Counted from the stretch's first letter, positions 1-9,809 are shown. The stretch: DNA of 64,000 nucleotides from Mitsuaria sp. 7 (GCF_001653795.1 NZ_CP011514.1:5204727-5268726), one strand, 5' to 3'. Numbers and translations: made by a program. Notes: generated by a model from the letters alone, not told the origin.

Positions 1-579
1 CGAATAGAGCGTCACGGCGCTGTCCACGGATCGGGCGGCGAGCATCTCGTCGAGCGCCGGACCGTAGCTGCGTCCGTCGATCAGCGCGCCGCGCAGCGAG
101 GGATCGGCGAGCAGCCGAGGCAGCTGCACCTCGCCGGCCGCGTTGCGCGGCAGGCGCTTGAGCGTGTCGCGGCGCACGATCAGGCCGGGCGGCGGCGTGA
201 GCTGGGTGTTGATGAAGTACGCCGCCTTCTCGCGATCAGGCGTGCGGACCATGTTGGCGCGGCACACCTCCTCGCCGTTCTCGATCATCTGCCAGCTGCG
301 CTTGGCGTTGGCGAAGACGACCTCGTGCCGGACGCCCGGCCACTGCTTCTCAAGGTAGGCCGTCACGCGTCCGGTCACGCCGCTGGCGTCCGCGCCCGTC
401 ATCTGCGGCGCGTGGTCGGAGGCGAGCCAGGTGATCCTGGTGACGACGGGCGCGGGGGCAGGCGTTGCGCCGGGGCTCTGCGCACGCGCCTGCGGTGCCG
501 CCAGTATCAGGGCGGTCAGCGGCAGCAGGGCGACAAGGCACGAACGGATCGGGACGGGGAGCTTCACGGTCAACAGCAT
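1..579 (-). CDS. Periplasmic solute-binding-like protein (TIGR02285-like), 3' end cut by window edge
   Basis: The minus strand is open from the window edge to an in-frame ATG at 579 (a second ATG at 600 lies in the preceding terminator T-tract, so 579 is preferred). The 193 visible codons begin with a hydrophobic Sec-type signal ending near AQARA, then a domain starting ITWLASDHAP. It is clearly paralogous to the protein at 5943-6917: shared blocks include AN-KRSW-M-E-GE, RTP-RE-AYF, VRRD-L-LPR and GRSYG-ALD-LA-R. Such proteins resemble periplasmic binding proteins (family 3-like) but have no proven ligand. It lies downstream of the first sulfate-binding gene, separated from it by a terminator, so it is probably transcribed separately. 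The C-terminal part is outside the window. Confidence 0.75.
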   Translation of the reverse strand, partial: MLLTVKLPVPIRSCLVALLPLTALILAAPQARAQSPGATPAPAPVVTRITWLASDHAPQMTGADASGVTGRVTAYLEKQWPGVRHEVVFANAKRSWQMIENGEEVCRANMVRTPDREKAAYFINTQLTPPPGLIVRRDTLKRLPRNAAGEVQLPRLLADPSLRGALIDGRSYGPALDEMLAARSVDSAVTLYS

Positions 580-602
580 AAGGGGGTCGCTGCTGGCCAT
601 TG

Positions 603-636
603 AAAAAAAGCCCCGCCGGCCATCGCCAGCGGGGCT
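603..636 (-). terminator. Intrinsic terminator after the first sulfate-binding protein gene
   Basis: An 8-bp perfect stem (AGCCCCGC at 609-616 with GCGGGGCT at 629-636) is followed, reading the minus strand, by seven T residues (A603-609 on the plus strand). It lies about 135 bp past the stop codon of the sbp gene that ends at 772 and directly before the start of the edge gene. Confidence 0.8.
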
Positions 637-771
637 GCTCGCACAGAGCGAACGGTCTGGTTGCCTGAAGGGCCGCTTGCGCGGCACCCGAGACCGACCG
701 AGGAGACAAACGTTGATGCTGCAAGCCTGGCGGCTTGCGGCGGAAAGCGTGAAGCGCGGTCCCGTGGGGAC

Positions 772-1797
772 TCAGCGCACCGCGCTGATCTGGTCGAAGA
801 CGCCGCCGTCGTCGAAGTGGGTCTTCTGCGCATTGCGCCAGCCGCCGAAGACCTCGTCGATGGTCACCAGCTTCACCGGGGCGAAGGTCTTGGCGTACTT
901 CGCGGCGATCTTGGGGTCACGCGGGCGGTAGTAGTTCTTGGCCGCGATCTCCTGGCCTTCCGGCGAGTACAGGTACTCCAGATAGGCCTGGGCGACCTTG
1001 CGCGTGCCCTTCTTGTCGACGGTCTTGTCGACCACCGACACCGGCGGCTCGGCCAGGATGGACAGGCTGGGCGTGACGATCTCGAACTTGTCCGGACCCA
1101 GTTCCTTCACCGCCAGGTAGGCCTCGTTCTCCCAGGCGATCAGCACGTCGCCGATGCCGCGTTCGACGAAGGTCGTCGTGGAGCCGCGCGCACCGGAGTC
1201 CAGCACCTTGGTGTTGGCGTAGATGCGCTTGACGAAGCCCTTGGCCGAGTCGGCGTTGCCGCCCGGCTGCTTCAGCGAATACGCCCACGCGGCCAGGTAG
1301 TTCCAGCGCGCGCCGCCCGAGGTCTTCGGGTTCGGCGTGATCACGTCGATGCCGCTGCGGGCCAGGTCCGGCCAGTCGTTGATGTGCTTGGGGTTGCCCT
1401 TGCGCACCAGGAACACGATGGTCGAGGTGTAGGGCGAGGCATTGCTCGGCAGACGCTTCTGCCAGTCGGCCGGCACCAGCTTGCCGTGGTCGTGCAGCGC
1501 GTCGATGTCGTAGGCCAGCGCCAGCGTGACGACGTCCGCATCCAGGCCGTCGATCACCGAGCGCGCCTGCTTGCCCGAGCCGCCGTGCGAGTTCTTCACC
1601 GTGACGGTCTCGCCGGTCTTGGCCTTCCAGTACTTCGCGAACGCGGCGTTGTAGTCCTGGTAGAGCTCGCGGGTCGGGTCGTACGACACGTTGAGCAGCG
1701 TGACCGAGCCCTGCGCATGGGCCAGGGGCATCAGCGCGGCACCGCTCAGCAGGGCGGCGGTGGCGAGCAGCGAGACAGTGCGACGAAGTGAGTTCAC
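772..1797 (-). CDS. sbp: Sulfate/thiosulfate ABC transporter periplasmic binding protein
   Basis: The 341-residue product carries a signal peptide ([20 protein letters not shown]) and the Sbp/CysP signature regions: [51 protein letters not shown] and [18 protein letters not shown]. It binds sulfate or thiosulfate in the periplasm and delivers it to CysTWA. The chosen start is GTG at 1797, preceded by GAGAAG; this puts the signal peptide at the N-terminus, whereas an upstream in-frame start would add about 19 unlikely residues. It is a paralogue of the sbp at 10734-11792 but has no permease genes of its own, so it probably shares the CysTWA complex. A terminator follows it. Confidence 0.93.
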   Translation of the reverse strand: MNSLRRTVSLLATAALLSGAALMPLAHAQGSVTLLNVSYDPTRELYQDYNAAFAKYWKAKTGETVTVKNSHGGSGKQARSVIDGLDADVVTLALAYDIDALHDHGKLVPADWQKRLPSNASPYTSTIVFLVRKGNPKHINDWPDLARSGIDVITPNPKTSGGARWNYLAAWAYSLKQPGGNADSAKGFVKRIYANTKVLDSGARGSTTTFVERGIGDVLIAWENEAYLAVKELGPDKFEIVTPSLSILAEPPVSVVDKTVDKKGTRKVAQAYLEYLYSPEGQEIAAKNYYRPRDPKIAAKYAKTFAPVKLVTIDEVFGGWRNAQKTHFDDGGVFDQISAVR

Positions 1798-1899
1798 GGG
1801 ATTCTTCTCATCACGGGGGGTGGAGGGGAGCGCCCAATGTAGGCAAGCGAACATTCAAAGGGAACGAAGAAGATCTGCTTTGCTTTGCACCGTTCCCGG

Positions 1900-1931
1900 A
1901 AAAAGGGCCGCCCCCTCGTGAGGAGCGGCCC
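1900..1931 (-). terminator. Intrinsic terminator of the TonB-dependent receptor gene
   Basis: Stem GGGCCGC (1905-1911) pairs with GCGGCCC (1925-1931), with a short inner CCTC/GAGG pairing in the loop. Read on the minus strand it is followed by a T-run (A1900-1904 on the plus strand). It lies about 45 bp beyond the receptor stop codon. Confidence 0.75.
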
Positions 1932-1976
1932 GCAAGCCGGGCGGATCGCCGCGGCAGTCGGAACGGGTCGGCAGCC

Positions 1977-4697
1977 TCAGGCGCCGAAGCGGTGCTCCAG
2001 CTCGATCCAGCCCTGGCGCCCGTGCGGCGAGTAGTAGCCGACCGGGTAGTACGGCCAGGTGGCGCTGGGATCGCGACGGATCTTGTCGAAGAGGTTGTTG
2101 ACGATCAGGCTCACGCTGGTCCGCTTGCCGATCTGCCAGGCGGTGCTCGCATTGAAGTTCCAGTACGGGCCCAGCGTGCCTTCCTGGTCCTCGCGTGTGA
2201 TGCGGCCGTTGCGCTGCGCGGAGAGCGCATGCGTCCAGTCGCCGGTCTGCCAGACCACGCTGGCATTGAGCCGGCTCGGCCAGTCGGTGAAGTCCGGCGT
2301 CCCCACGACGTTGCGGTTGTCGTCCCCGGCGAACTGCTGGTACTTGAAGCTCTTCACCCGCGTGTACTTCGCGTCGACCGTCCACTTGCCCCAGGACGCC
2401 GTTCTCCACGAGTAGCGAGTGCCGACGTCGACCCCCCAGGTGGACTCGTTCGCCGCGTTGATCGGATTGACGCGCACCTCCGCGACCTCGCCCGGACGGA
2501 CCAGCGCGTCGGCCGGATTGCGGCGCACGCGTGCGATGGCGTCCACGCAGCTGGGCGACTGGATGTCCTTGATGCCGGTGCGGCAGTCCGACTCGTCGCG
2601 CAGCACGCCGTCGGCGCTGAGGTCGGTGACCAGGTCGCGGATCGCGATCTTCCACAGGTCCAGCGACACGTCGAAGGACGAGGCCGGCTGCCACACCGCA
2701 CCCACGCCCCAGGAGCGGCCGCGTTCCGACTTCAGGTCCGAAGAGCCCGTGCGCACGAAGTTGAAGCCGGGCGAGACGTCCGCGAAGTCGCAGGTCGACA
2801 GCGGCTGTCCGGTCTGCTTGCAGCGGTAGTAGTCCGTCGACGACGAGTAATAGCCCTTGGTCTGCTGCGCGAAGATGTAATTCATGTCCGGCGCGCGGAA
2901 GCTGGTCGCGTGTTGCGCGCGCAGCAGCAGGGAGGACAGCGGCCGGAACTCGAGGCCCGCGTTGTAGGTCGTGCTGCCGTCGCTGCGGCCGGCGAATTCG
3001 TAGCGGTCGTGCCGCGCGGCCAGCGTCGCGGTCAGCTGCTTCGTGATCGGCGCGTTGAGCTCACCGCCGAGCGCCAGTCGCTCACGCGTGCCGCGCACGG
3101 TTGGCGAGGTGCTCGTGTTGTAGAACACGCCTTGACCCAGTCGCGGGTCGGCTTCGTTGCGGAAGCCTTGCGTGCCCGCTTCGGCCACGACGGCGGCGCG
3201 CACCGGTCCGCCGGGCAGCTGGAACCACTCGCCGCTCGCGGAAGCGCTCAACTGCTGGTTCCAGCTCGCGTTGCGCGTCCAGCTGCGGTCGGTGACGCTG
3301 TCGATCTCCTGCGGCGTCAGCGGACGGAACAGTCGCGCCGGATCGGCCGAATAGATCGCCGTGCCGTCCGCCTCGGTCCCGAGCTTCTGTCCGAGCAGCA
3401 GCTGCTCGATGCCCGCGGTGAGGCGCGGCGTCGTCGTGCGGTTCAGGTAGTAGGAGCTGTTGGCCGCGACCTCGAAGGTCCAGGTGCCGGTGAGCTCGCC
3501 GCGTGCGCCGACGGCGACGTTGTGCGTCGAGTCCTGCCACTTGCGGTTGAAGTTGTCCACGCCGCCAAGCTCCTCGGGCGCGAAGCGCCGCGTCCAGATC
3601 TCGAGCTGGCCGGTCGAGGCATTGCGGAAGTAGCCCTTGCCCGCGATGTCCGAGGTCCACGTCGGACCGCGCGTGTTGTTCTCGGTCCTCGCCCAGCCGA
3701 ACTGGCCCTCGGCGAACAGCTCGAGGCCGTGGTCCAGCGCGAGCGTCAGCGAGCCCGCGGCCTGTGCGCTGCGGTTGCCGGTCTGCGTCGTCCAGTAGGT
3801 GGTCGATGCGCGGCCGCTGCCGCAGTAGGTGCCGTTCTTCGCCGTGTAGGCCGAGACCGAGCCCTCGAAAAGCGAACCCGCGCCGGCGCAGCCGTCGGTC
3901 GGCGTGAGGTAGGCCCCGCCGTTCGCGTTGCGCCGGCCGAAGACGACCGACGGCGCGGCGCCCTTCAGCGTGGTGTCGGCCATGAAGTCGCGCTGACGGC
4001 TCCAGATCGGCTCTCGGCCGCTGAGCTCGACGCCCCACACGCCCTGCAGCCGGCCGGCATCGAGGCCGCCGGTGATCTGCGCGCGGGCGTTCTCGCCGCC
4101 GCCGCGCTGCGTGCCGCCGCCGCGCAGGTTCACGGTGACGCCGTCGACATGCTTCTTCAGCACGATGTTGACGACGCCCGCGATCGCGTCCGAGCCGTAC
4201 ACCGACGAGGCCCCGCCGCTGAGCACCTCGATGCGGTCGATCAGCGCGGACGGGATGTTGGCGATGTTGACGAAGTTGACCGAGCCTTCATAGGCGGTCG
4301 GGTAGTCCGCGACGCGCCGGCCGTTGACCAGCACCAGCGTGTGGTTGGGGCCGAGGCCGCGCAGGCTGATCGCGTTGGCGGCCGGCGTGAAGGTGTTGCC
4401 GAAGTCCTCGCCCTGCGTGAAGCCGGTGTTCTCGGTCAGGCTGCTCAACGCGTCGGAGACGTTCTTGTAGCCGAGCCGGTCCAGGTCTTCCGACTTGATC
4501 ACGGTGATCGGGCTCGGACCCTCGCTGTTGACGCGCGAGATGCGCGAGCCGGTGACGACCACCGACGGCAGCGGCGCATCCTTGGCGGGAGCGTCCTGCG
4601 CAAATGCGCCGGTGACGGGGAAGGCCGCGGCGAGGGCCGCAGCCAATGTGGCGGCCGGTCCGGTCAGGCGGGCCACGTGGTCGACGAGCTGCTTCAA
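1977..4697 (-). CDS. TonB-dependent outer-membrane receptor
   Basis: This 906-residue protein has a signal peptide (to about GAFAQDA), a plug domain starting PSVVVTGSRISRVNSEGPSP with the typical ISLRGLGPNHTLVLVNGRRV and DRIEVLSGGASSVYGSDAIAGVVNIVLKK stretches split by short gaps, a long beta-barrel with TSFRAPD, and a C-terminal strand ending RFGA. It would import a scarce compound across the outer membrane using TonB energy. The start codon is TTG at 4697 with AAGGAAG four bases upstream; no closer ATG fits. It is flanked by a sulfate-binding gene and a CysB-type regulator, so the substrate may be an organosulfur compound (sulfate ester or sulfonate), but that is inferred from neighbours only. 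Confidence 0.92.
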   Translation of the reverse strand: MKQLVDHVARLTGPAATLAAALAAAFPVTGAFAQDAPAKDAPLPSVVVTGSRISRVNSEGPSPITVIKSEDLDRLGYKNVSDALSSLTENTGFTQGEDFGNTFTPAANAISLRGLGPNHTLVLVNGRRVADYPTAYEGSVNFVNIANIPSALIDRIEVLSGGASSVYGSDAIAGVVNIVLKKHVDGVTVNLRGGGTQRGGGENARAQITGGLDAGRLQGVWGVELSGREPIWSRQRDFMADTTLKGAAPSVVFGRRNANGGAYLTPTDGCAGAGSLFEGSVSAYTAKNGTYCGSGRASTTYWTTQTGNRSAQAAGSLTLALDHGLELFAEGQFGWARTENNTRGPTWTSDIAGKGYFRNASTGQLEIWTRRFAPEELGGVDNFNRKWQDSTHNVAVGARGELTGTWTFEVAANSSYYLNRTTTPRLTAGIEQLLLGQKLGTEADGTAIYSADPARLFRPLTPQEIDSVTDRSWTRNASWNQQLSASASGEWFQLPGGPVRAAVVAEAGTQGFRNEADPRLGQGVFYNTSTSPTVRGTRERLALGGELNAPITKQLTATLAARHDRYEFAGRSDGSTTYNAGLEFRPLSSLLLRAQHATSFRAPDMNYIFAQQTKGYYSSSTDYYRCKQTGQPLSTCDFADVSPGFNFVRTGSSDLKSERGRSWGVGAVWQPASSFDVSLDLWKIAIRDLVTDLSADGVLRDESDCRTGIKDIQSPSCVDAIARVRRNPADALVRPGEVAEVRVNPINAANESTWGVDVGTRYSWRTASWGKWTVDAKYTRVKSFKYQQFAGDDNRNVVGTPDFTDWPSRLNASVVWQTGDWTHALSAQRNGRITREDQEGTLGPYWNFNASTAWQIGKRTSVSLIVNNLFDKIRRDPSATWPYYPVGYYSPHGRQGWIELEHRFGA

Positions 4698-4849
4698 GAG
4701 ACTTCCTTGTGGGAGTGAACAGGTGAGCCCGTCACTCTAGGAAGCGCCCTCCGCGCACAGAACCAATGCTTTCTGCGTTGCTTAGCTGTGCACCCGGCCT
4801 ATGCACATGAGGAATTTCTTTCGGCACCCCCCGGAGGGATCACTGGCCA

Positions 4850-5797
4850 TCAATCCGAGCCGTTCGGCGCGACGCGCGCCTGTTCCACCAGCTCGCGCGA
4901 CAGCGGCGGCGCGAAGGTCTCGATGAAGGCGTAGACGTAGTCGCGCAGGTAGGCGTCGCGACGCACCGCGAGGCGCGTCAGGTTGTCCGCGAACAGATGT
5001 CTTGCATCGATCGAGCGCAGGTGGCGGTCGCGTTCCTCGTCGTACGCGATCGCGGCGACGATGCCGACGCCCAGGCCCAGCTCGACGTAGGTCTTGATCA
5101 CGTCCGCGTCCATCGCGACCAGCACGACGTTGAGGTCCAGCCCCGCGGCCGCGAAGGCATCGTCGATGTGCGAGCGGCCGGTGTAGCCGGTCTCGTAGGT
5201 GATGACCGGGAATTCGGCCAGGCGCTCCAGCGTCAGCGGCGTGCCGGCGTTGGCTTCGGCCTCCAGCGGATGGCCGGGCGGCACCAGCACCGTGTGGGTC
5301 CAGCGGTAGCAGGGCAGCGTCAGCAGTTGCGGATGCAGCGCGAGCGCTTCGGTGGCGATGCCGATGTCCGCTTCGCCGTCGATCAGCAGACGCGCGACCT
5401 GTTGCGGCGAGCCCTGCGTGAACTGCAGGCTCACTTCGGGATGCGAGTCGCGGAAGTCGCGCACCGCCGGCGGCAGCGCGTAGCGCGCCTGGCTGTGTGT
5501 CGCCGCGATGCGCAGGTGGCCGCTGTCGGCGCGGGCGAAGTCCTCGCCGGCGCGGCGCAGGTTCTCGGCCTCGCGCAGCAGGCGCTCGACGATGGGCATC
5601 ACGTTGCGGCCCGGCTCGGTGAGCCCGGTGAGCCGTTTGCCCGCACGGATGAAGATGTCGATGCCGAGCTCGTCCTCGAGCTCGCGGATCTGACGGCTCA
5701 CGCCGGGCTGCGAGGTGTGCAGCGCCTGCGCGACCTCGGTCAGGTTGAAGTTGCGGCGCTGGGCCTCGCGGACGGATCGGAGTTGTTGGAAGTTCAT
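4850..5797 (-). CDS. CysB/Cbl-type LysR transcriptional regulator
   Basis: The 315-residue product starts MNFQQLRSVREAQRRNFNL and has the LysR winged helix-turn-helix (about residues 1-60, with ALHTSQPGVSRQIRELEDEL) and an inducer-binding domain with CysB-specific blocks: [41 protein letters not shown] and [20 protein letters not shown]. CysB and Cbl activate sulfate and organosulfur genes and sense N-acetylserine or adenosine phosphosulfate. ATG 5797 was chosen because it gives the canonical CysB N-terminus; a longer reading frame upstream has no homology. It is divergent from the 5943 gene, with repeat-rich DNA between them. Together with 6928-7851 this window holds two CysB-type regulators. 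Confidence 0.92.
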   Translation of the reverse strand: MNFQQLRSVREAQRRNFNLTEVAQALHTSQPGVSRQIRELEDELGIDIFIRAGKRLTGLTEPGRNVMPIVERLLREAENLRRAGEDFARADSGHLRIAATHSQARYALPPAVRDFRDSHPEVSLQFTQGSPQQVARLLIDGEADIGIATEALALHPQLLTLPCYRWTHTVLVPPGHPLEAEANAGTPLTLERLAEFPVITYETGYTGRSHIDDAFAAAGLDLNVVLVAMDADVIKTYVELGLGVGIVAAIAYDEERDRHLRSIDARHLFADNLTRLAVRRDAYLRDYVYAFIETFAPPLSRELVEQARVAPNGSD

Positions 5798-5843
5798 CGT
5801 CGGCCACACATCGGGGGGAACGACATCGGAAAATGTCGGGAAA

Positions 5844-5916
5844 GCGGATTGCTTATGCGGATTGATTATTCGAATCCGCGCCTCCGATGTCCTCCAACAA
5901 AAATCGATAAGCAATC
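5844..5916. promoter_or_regulatory. Repeat-rich divergent promoter, probable CysB-type operator
   Basis: Two tandem 13-bp repeats, GCGGATTGCTTAT (5844-5856) and GCGGATTGATTAT (5857-5869), run into TCGAATCCGC (5870-5879), the near-inverse of the repeat start. GATTGCTTAT (5847-5856) recurs perfectly inverted as ATAAGCAATC at 5907-5916, 60 bp away. The block is between the start codons of a CysB-type regulator (5797, minus) and a TIGR02285-like gene (5943, plus). AT-rich symmetric sites in this position fit a LysR-type operator controlling both genes; binding is inferred. Confidence 0.5.
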
Positions 5917-5942
5917 CCGCGCCGGATGCATGTGCATAGAAG

Positions 5943-6917
5943 ATGAATCGTCGTTCCCTGCTGTCCTCGTTCCCGTCGACGACCGTCGCGCTGTCGATCG
6001 CTGGCGCCCTCTGCGCCTTGTTCGCGCCTGCCACGACCTGGGCGGTCGACAAGATCGTCTGGCTGATGCCCGAGCTCGACACCGTCGCGCCGCCCTCGCC
6101 CGGCGCGGCCTCGGTGCCCGTGCGGCGCGGTCTGGCGCAGCCGCTGTCGGACTATCTGACTGCAAATTGGGGGACGCCCGCGAAGCACGAGGTGCTGATC
6201 GCCAACGTCAAGCGCAGCTGGCGCATGGTCGAGGACGGTGAACAGGCCTGCCATCTCGGCGTGCTGCGGACGCCGGAGCGGGAGGCCGTCGCCTACTTCT
6301 TCGATACCCACCTGATTCCGCCGCATCAGCTGATGGTGCGGCGCGACGCGCTGGCCAAGCTGCCGCGCCACACGGACGGCGACGCGGACCTCGAGAAGAT
6401 CTGGGCGGAGAAACAGCTGCGCGGCGCGATCGTCGCAGGCCGCAGCTACGGACGCGCGCTCGATGCGTTGCTCGCCAGGCGACCGCCAGGCGCGATCGAG
6501 GAATACACGACCTCGGACTTCGGCGGGAACATGCTGTCGATGATCGCGATCGGCCGGGCCGACTACACGATCGAATTCGACTTCGTGCTCGCCAACCAGC
6601 AGGAGTTGCGCGCGACCGTTGCCGCGGGGAGTGCGGGCGGCGCGAGCGGCAATGCGAAGGTGTCGACCGCCGATCTCGTCAGCGTGCCCATCGAGGGCTT
6701 CAGCAGCCCGGTGATCTCCGGCATCGCCTGTCCGCGCAATGCCTGGGGCAAGCGCACCATCGAGCAGGTGGAGCGCGTCCTCTCCACGCCGCAGGCGCGG
6801 CAGTTCATGCGGGATGAATTCATCTCCCACCTGAGCCCCGAGGCCCAGGCCCGCTACGGCTCGCGGATCGACGCGTTCTACTTCTACGCCAAGCCGGCGG
6901 GCGGCGCGCCGAAGTGA
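5943..6917 (+). CDS. Periplasmic solute-binding-like protein (TIGR02285-like)
   Basis: This 324-residue protein has an N-terminal signal (MNRRSLLSSF, hydrophobic to about ATTWA) and a domain starting VDKIVWLMPELD. Conserved blocks are IANVKRSWRMVEDGEQAC, LRTPEREAVAYFFDT, LMVRRDAL, GRSYGRALD and TIEFDFVLANQQE, resembling type-3 periplasmic binding domains. It is the full-length paralogue of the protein cut at the left edge. The gene is transcribed away from a CysB-type regulator and its stop codon is 10 bp from the end of the converging cysA-linked regulator gene. A role in sensing or uptake of a sulfur compound is suggested only by position; the ligand is unknown. Confidence 0.8.
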   Translation: MNRRSLLSSFPSTTVALSIAGALCALFAPATTWAVDKIVWLMPELDTVAPPSPGAASVPVRRGLAQPLSDYLTANWGTPAKHEVLIANVKRSWRMVEDGEQACHLGVLRTPEREAVAYFFDTHLIPPHQLMVRRDALAKLPRHTDGDADLEKIWAEKQLRGAIVAGRSYGRALDALLARRPPGAIEEYTTSDFGGNMLSMIAIGRADYTIEFDFVLANQQELRATVAAGSAGGASGNAKVSTADLVSVPIEGFSSPVISGIACPRNAWGKRTIEQVERVLSTPQARQFMRDEFISHLSPEAQARYGSRIDAFYFYAKPAGGAPK

Positions 6918-6927
6918 CAGAAAACGC

Positions 6928-7851
6928 TCAAGCGTCCGGGTCCATCGCCTCGCGCACCGCTTCCTCGGTCAGCTCGGCCACGCATTCCTGCAGGAAGCGA
7001 TAGGCGAAGCCGCGCAGGTAGTGGCCGCGCTTGAGCGCGATGCGCGTGGTGTTCGGCGGGAACAGGTGGGTCGCGTCAATGAGCTGCAGGCCGGCGTCGC
7101 GCGCGGGCTCGAAGGCCATCGCCGCGATCACGCCGACGCCCAGCCCGATCTGCACGTAGGTCTTGATGACGTCCGCATCCAGCGCCGACATCACCAGGTC
7201 CGGTGCCAGGCCTGCCGCCGCGAAGCTCGCGTCGATGCGCGCGCGGCCGGTGTAGCCCTCGTGGTAGGTGATCAGCGGCTGCTCGGCGAGCGCCTCCAGC
7301 GTCAACGGCTGGCGCGTCAGGGCATGCCCTTCCGGCACGACGACCGCGTGACGCCACTCGTAGAACGGGAAGGTGACGAAGGCGTCGTCCTTGCCGAGCG
7401 CCTCGGTGGCGATGCCGATGTCGGCCTCGCCCGATTGCAGCAGCGAGACGATCTCCGACGGACTGCCCTGATGCAGCACCAGGTGCACCCGCGGATAGGC
7501 CGCCTTGAAGCGCGCCACGACCTGCGGCAGCGCATAACGCGCCTGCGTGTGCGTCGTCGCGATCGTCAGCTGGCCCTGGTCGGCGCTGCTGAACTGCTGC
7601 GCCAGGCGCTTGATGTTGCGCACGTCCTGCAGCATGCGGTCGACGACGACCGCCAGCTCCTTGCCCGGCTCGGTCAGCCCGAGCAGGCGCTTGCCGCGGC
7701 GCTGGAAGAGCTCGACGCCGAGTTCGTCCTCCAGATCCTTGATGTGCTTGCTCACGCCCGACTGCGAGGTGAACAGCGCGGCCGCCACCTCGGTCAGGTT
7801 GAAGTTCTGCTGCACCGCCTCGCGGACGATGCGCAACTGCTGGAGGTTCAT
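6928..7851 (-). CDS. cysB: CysB-family LysR regulator of the sulfate transport operon
   Basis: The 307-residue protein begins [19 protein letters not shown] and shows the LysR helix-turn-helix ([21 protein letters not shown]) and the CysB effector domain ([66 protein letters not shown]). It is the last gene of the sbp-cysTWA operon: its ATG overlaps the cysA stop codon (ATGA, 7848-7851). CysB-type proteins activate assimilatory sulfate genes when reduced sulfur is short. Which of the two CysB-type proteins here corresponds to CysB and which to Cbl cannot be told by sequence reading alone. Confidence 0.92.
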   Translation of the reverse strand: MNLQQLRIVREAVQQNFNLTEVAAALFTSQSGVSKHIKDLEDELGVELFQRRGKRLLGLTEPGKELAVVVDRMLQDVRNIKRLAQQFSSADQGQLTIATTHTQARYALPQVVARFKAAYPRVHLVLHQGSPSEIVSLLQSGEADIGIATEALGKDDAFVTFPFYEWRHAVVVPEGHALTRQPLTLEALAEQPLITYHEGYTGRARIDASFAAAGLAPDLVMSALDADVIKTYVQIGLGVGVIAAMAFEPARDAGLQLIDATHLFPPNTTRIALKRGHYLRGFAYRFLQECVAELTEEAVREAMDPDA

Positions 7852-8921
7852 GCCGCCTGGTCGATCCCGAACAGGCTCAGGCGCGAGGCCTGCAGACGCA
7901 CGCGCTGGCCGGCGGCCAGCTGCAGCGCCTCGGCCTGTTCGCGGCTGAGTTCCGCTTCCAGATGCTCGCCCTGGGCGCCGCGCAGCTCGACACGCGCGGC
8001 GGCGCCGAAGGCCAGCACGCGTTCGACAGTCGCCGGCAGACCCGGCCCGTCCTGCGACGGGTTGATCACCAGTTCGTGCGGACGCGCATACGCCTGCACC
8101 AGACCCTGCTGTGCGCCTTCGATCGACGCCGCGGCGCCCTGCGCCAGCGTCTGGTCGCCGACGCGCACGATGCCGCTGTCCACGCGACCTTCGAAGCGGT
8201 TGACCGCGCCGAGGAAGCCATAGACGAAGGGCGTCGCCGGACGCTGGTAGACCTCGATCGGCGAGCCGACCTGCTCCACGCGGCCATGGTCCATCAGCAC
8301 GACGCGGTCGGCGACTTCCAGCGCTTCTTCCTGGTCATGCGTGACGAAGATGCTGGTGATGTGCAGCTCGTCGTGCAGGCGGCGCAGCCAACGGCGCAGT
8401 TCCTTGCGGACCTTGGCGTCCAGCGCGCCGAAGGGCTCGTCCAGCAGCAGCACGCGCGGCTCGACGGCCAATGCGCGGGCCAGCGCGATGCGCTGGCGCT
8501 GGCCGCCGGACAGCTGCGGCGGATAACGGTCGGCCAGCCAGTCCAGCTGCACCAGCTGCAGCAGCTCATGCACCTTGCGCTTGATCTCCGCTTCCGGCGG
8601 ACGCTGCTTGCGCGGCTTCACGCGCAGGCCGAAGGCCACGTTGTCGAAGACCGTCATGTGGCGGAACAGCGCGTAATGCTGGAACACGAAGCCGACTTCG
8701 CGCTCGCGCACATGCGTGTCCGACGCGTCGGCGCCGTCCAGCAGCACCTGGCCGCGGTCGGCCGTCTCCAGCCCCGCGATGATGCGCAGCAGCGTGGTCT
8801 TGCCGCAGCCCGACGGGCCCAGCAGCGCGGTCAGTTCGCCGGTGGGGAAGTCCAGGCTGACGTCGCCCAGCGCGGTGAAGCTGCCGAAGGACTTGTGGAT
8901 GTTGCGGACCTGGATGCTCAT
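7848..8921 (-). CDS. cysA: Sulfate/thiosulfate ABC transporter ATP-binding protein
   Basis: The 357-residue protein starts [18 protein letters not shown] and carries Walker A ([12 protein letters not shown], about residues 35-46), the Q-loop FVFQHYALF, the ABC signature LSGGQRQR, Walker [13 protein letters not shown] and the H-loop FVTHDQEEA. The C-terminal hundred residues form the TOBE-like regulatory region of CysA ([21 protein letters not shown]). Length matches E. coli CysA (365). It energises sulfate import with CysT and CysW. The start at 8921 overlaps the cysW stop by 4 bp, and the stop overlaps the following regulator gene, so translation is probably coupled. Confidence 0.97.
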   Translation of the reverse strand: MSIQVRNIHKSFGSFTALGDVSLDFPTGELTALLGPSGCGKTTLLRIIAGLETADRGQVLLDGADASDTHVREREVGFVFQHYALFRHMTVFDNVAFGLRVKPRKQRPPEAEIKRKVHELLQLVQLDWLADRYPPQLSGGQRQRIALARALAVEPRVLLLDEPFGALDAKVRKELRRWLRRLHDELHITSIFVTHDQEEALEVADRVVLMDHGRVEQVGSPIEVYQRPATPFVYGFLGAVNRFEGRVDSGIVRVGDQTLAQGAAASIEGAQQGLVQAYARPHELVINPSQDGPGLPATVERVLAFGAAARVELRGAQGEHLEAELSREQAEALQLAAGQRVRLQASRLSLFGIDQAA

Positions 8922-9808
8922 GCTTGTTCCTTCACGACGCTGCGCGTCGCCTGCCATTCCACGAGCTGCTTGAGCCCGAGCGTCACCAGCGCCAGCAGGG
9001 CCAGCAGCGACGCGACCGCGAATGCCGCGGCGAACTGATATTCGTTGTAGAGGATCTCGACCTGCAGCGGCAGCGTGTTGGTCTGGCCGCGGATGTGGCC
9101 GGACACCACCGACACCGCGCCGAACTCGCCGAAGGCGCGCGCGTTGCACAGGATCACGCCGTAGAGCAGGCCCCACTTGATGTTGGGCAGCGTCACATGC
9201 CAGAAGGTGCGGAAGCCGCTGGCGCCGAGCACCGTGGCCGCTTCCTCTTCATCGCGACCTTGCGCCTGCATCAGCGGGATCAGCTCGCGCGCGACGAAGG
9301 GGAAGGTCACGAACACGGTGGCCAGCACGATGCCGGGCACGGCGAAGATCACCTTGATGTCGTGCTCCTGCAGCCACGGACCGAACCAGCCCTGCGCGCC
9401 GAAGATCAGCACGTAGATCAGGCCCGCGACCACCGGCGACACCGAGAACGGTAGGTCGATCAGCGTGATCAGCAGCTGCTTGCCGCGGAAGTCGTGCTTG
9501 GTGATCGCCCACGCGGCGCTGACGCCGAAGACGATGTTCAGCGGTACCGAGATCACCGCCGCCAGCAGCGTCAGCTTGATGGCGGAGACGGCGTCGGGCT
9601 CGATCAGCGAGGCGATGTAGGTGTCCCAGCCCTTGCGCAGCGCCTCGGTGAAGACGGCCGCCAGCGGCAGCAGCAGGAACAGGGCGAAGAAGGCCAGGCC
9701 CAGCGTCAGCAGCGTGTAGCGCACCCAGCGCTTCTCTGCCGTGGCGGGGTTCCCCTGGTAGTGGCCGGCGGAGCGGCCGCGGCCCAGCGATGCAGCGGAT
9801 CCAGCCAT
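8918..9808 (-). CDS. cysW: Sulfate ABC transporter permease CysW
   Basis: This 296-residue integral membrane protein has about six hydrophobic segments (starting [22 protein letters not shown]) and the binding-protein-dependent permease EAA loop [19 protein letters not shown]. The [21 protein letters not shown] and [19 protein letters not shown] stretches are typical of CysW. It forms the inner-membrane channel with CysT. ATG 9808 is one base past the cysT stop codon; its own stop overlaps cysA. Confidence 0.96.
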   Translation of the reverse strand: MAGSAASLGRGRSAGHYQGNPATAEKRWVRYTLLTLGLAFFALFLLLPLAAVFTEALRKGWDTYIASLIEPDAVSAIKLTLLAAVISVPLNIVFGVSAAWAITKHDFRGKQLLITLIDLPFSVSPVVAGLIYVLIFGAQGWFGPWLQEHDIKVIFAVPGIVLATVFVTFPFVARELIPLMQAQGRDEEEAATVLGASGFRTFWHVTLPNIKWGLLYGVILCNARAFGEFGAVSVVSGHIRGQTNTLPLQVEILYNEYQFAAAFAVASLLALLALVTLGLKQLVEWQATRSVVKEQA

Positions 9809-9809
9809 G

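Noticed and set aside
1788..4718. Plus-strand open frame of nearly 1000 codons
   Set aside because: It is antisense to the TonB-dependent receptor, has an Arg/Val/Ala-biased composition typical of high-GC shadow frames, and shows no domain.
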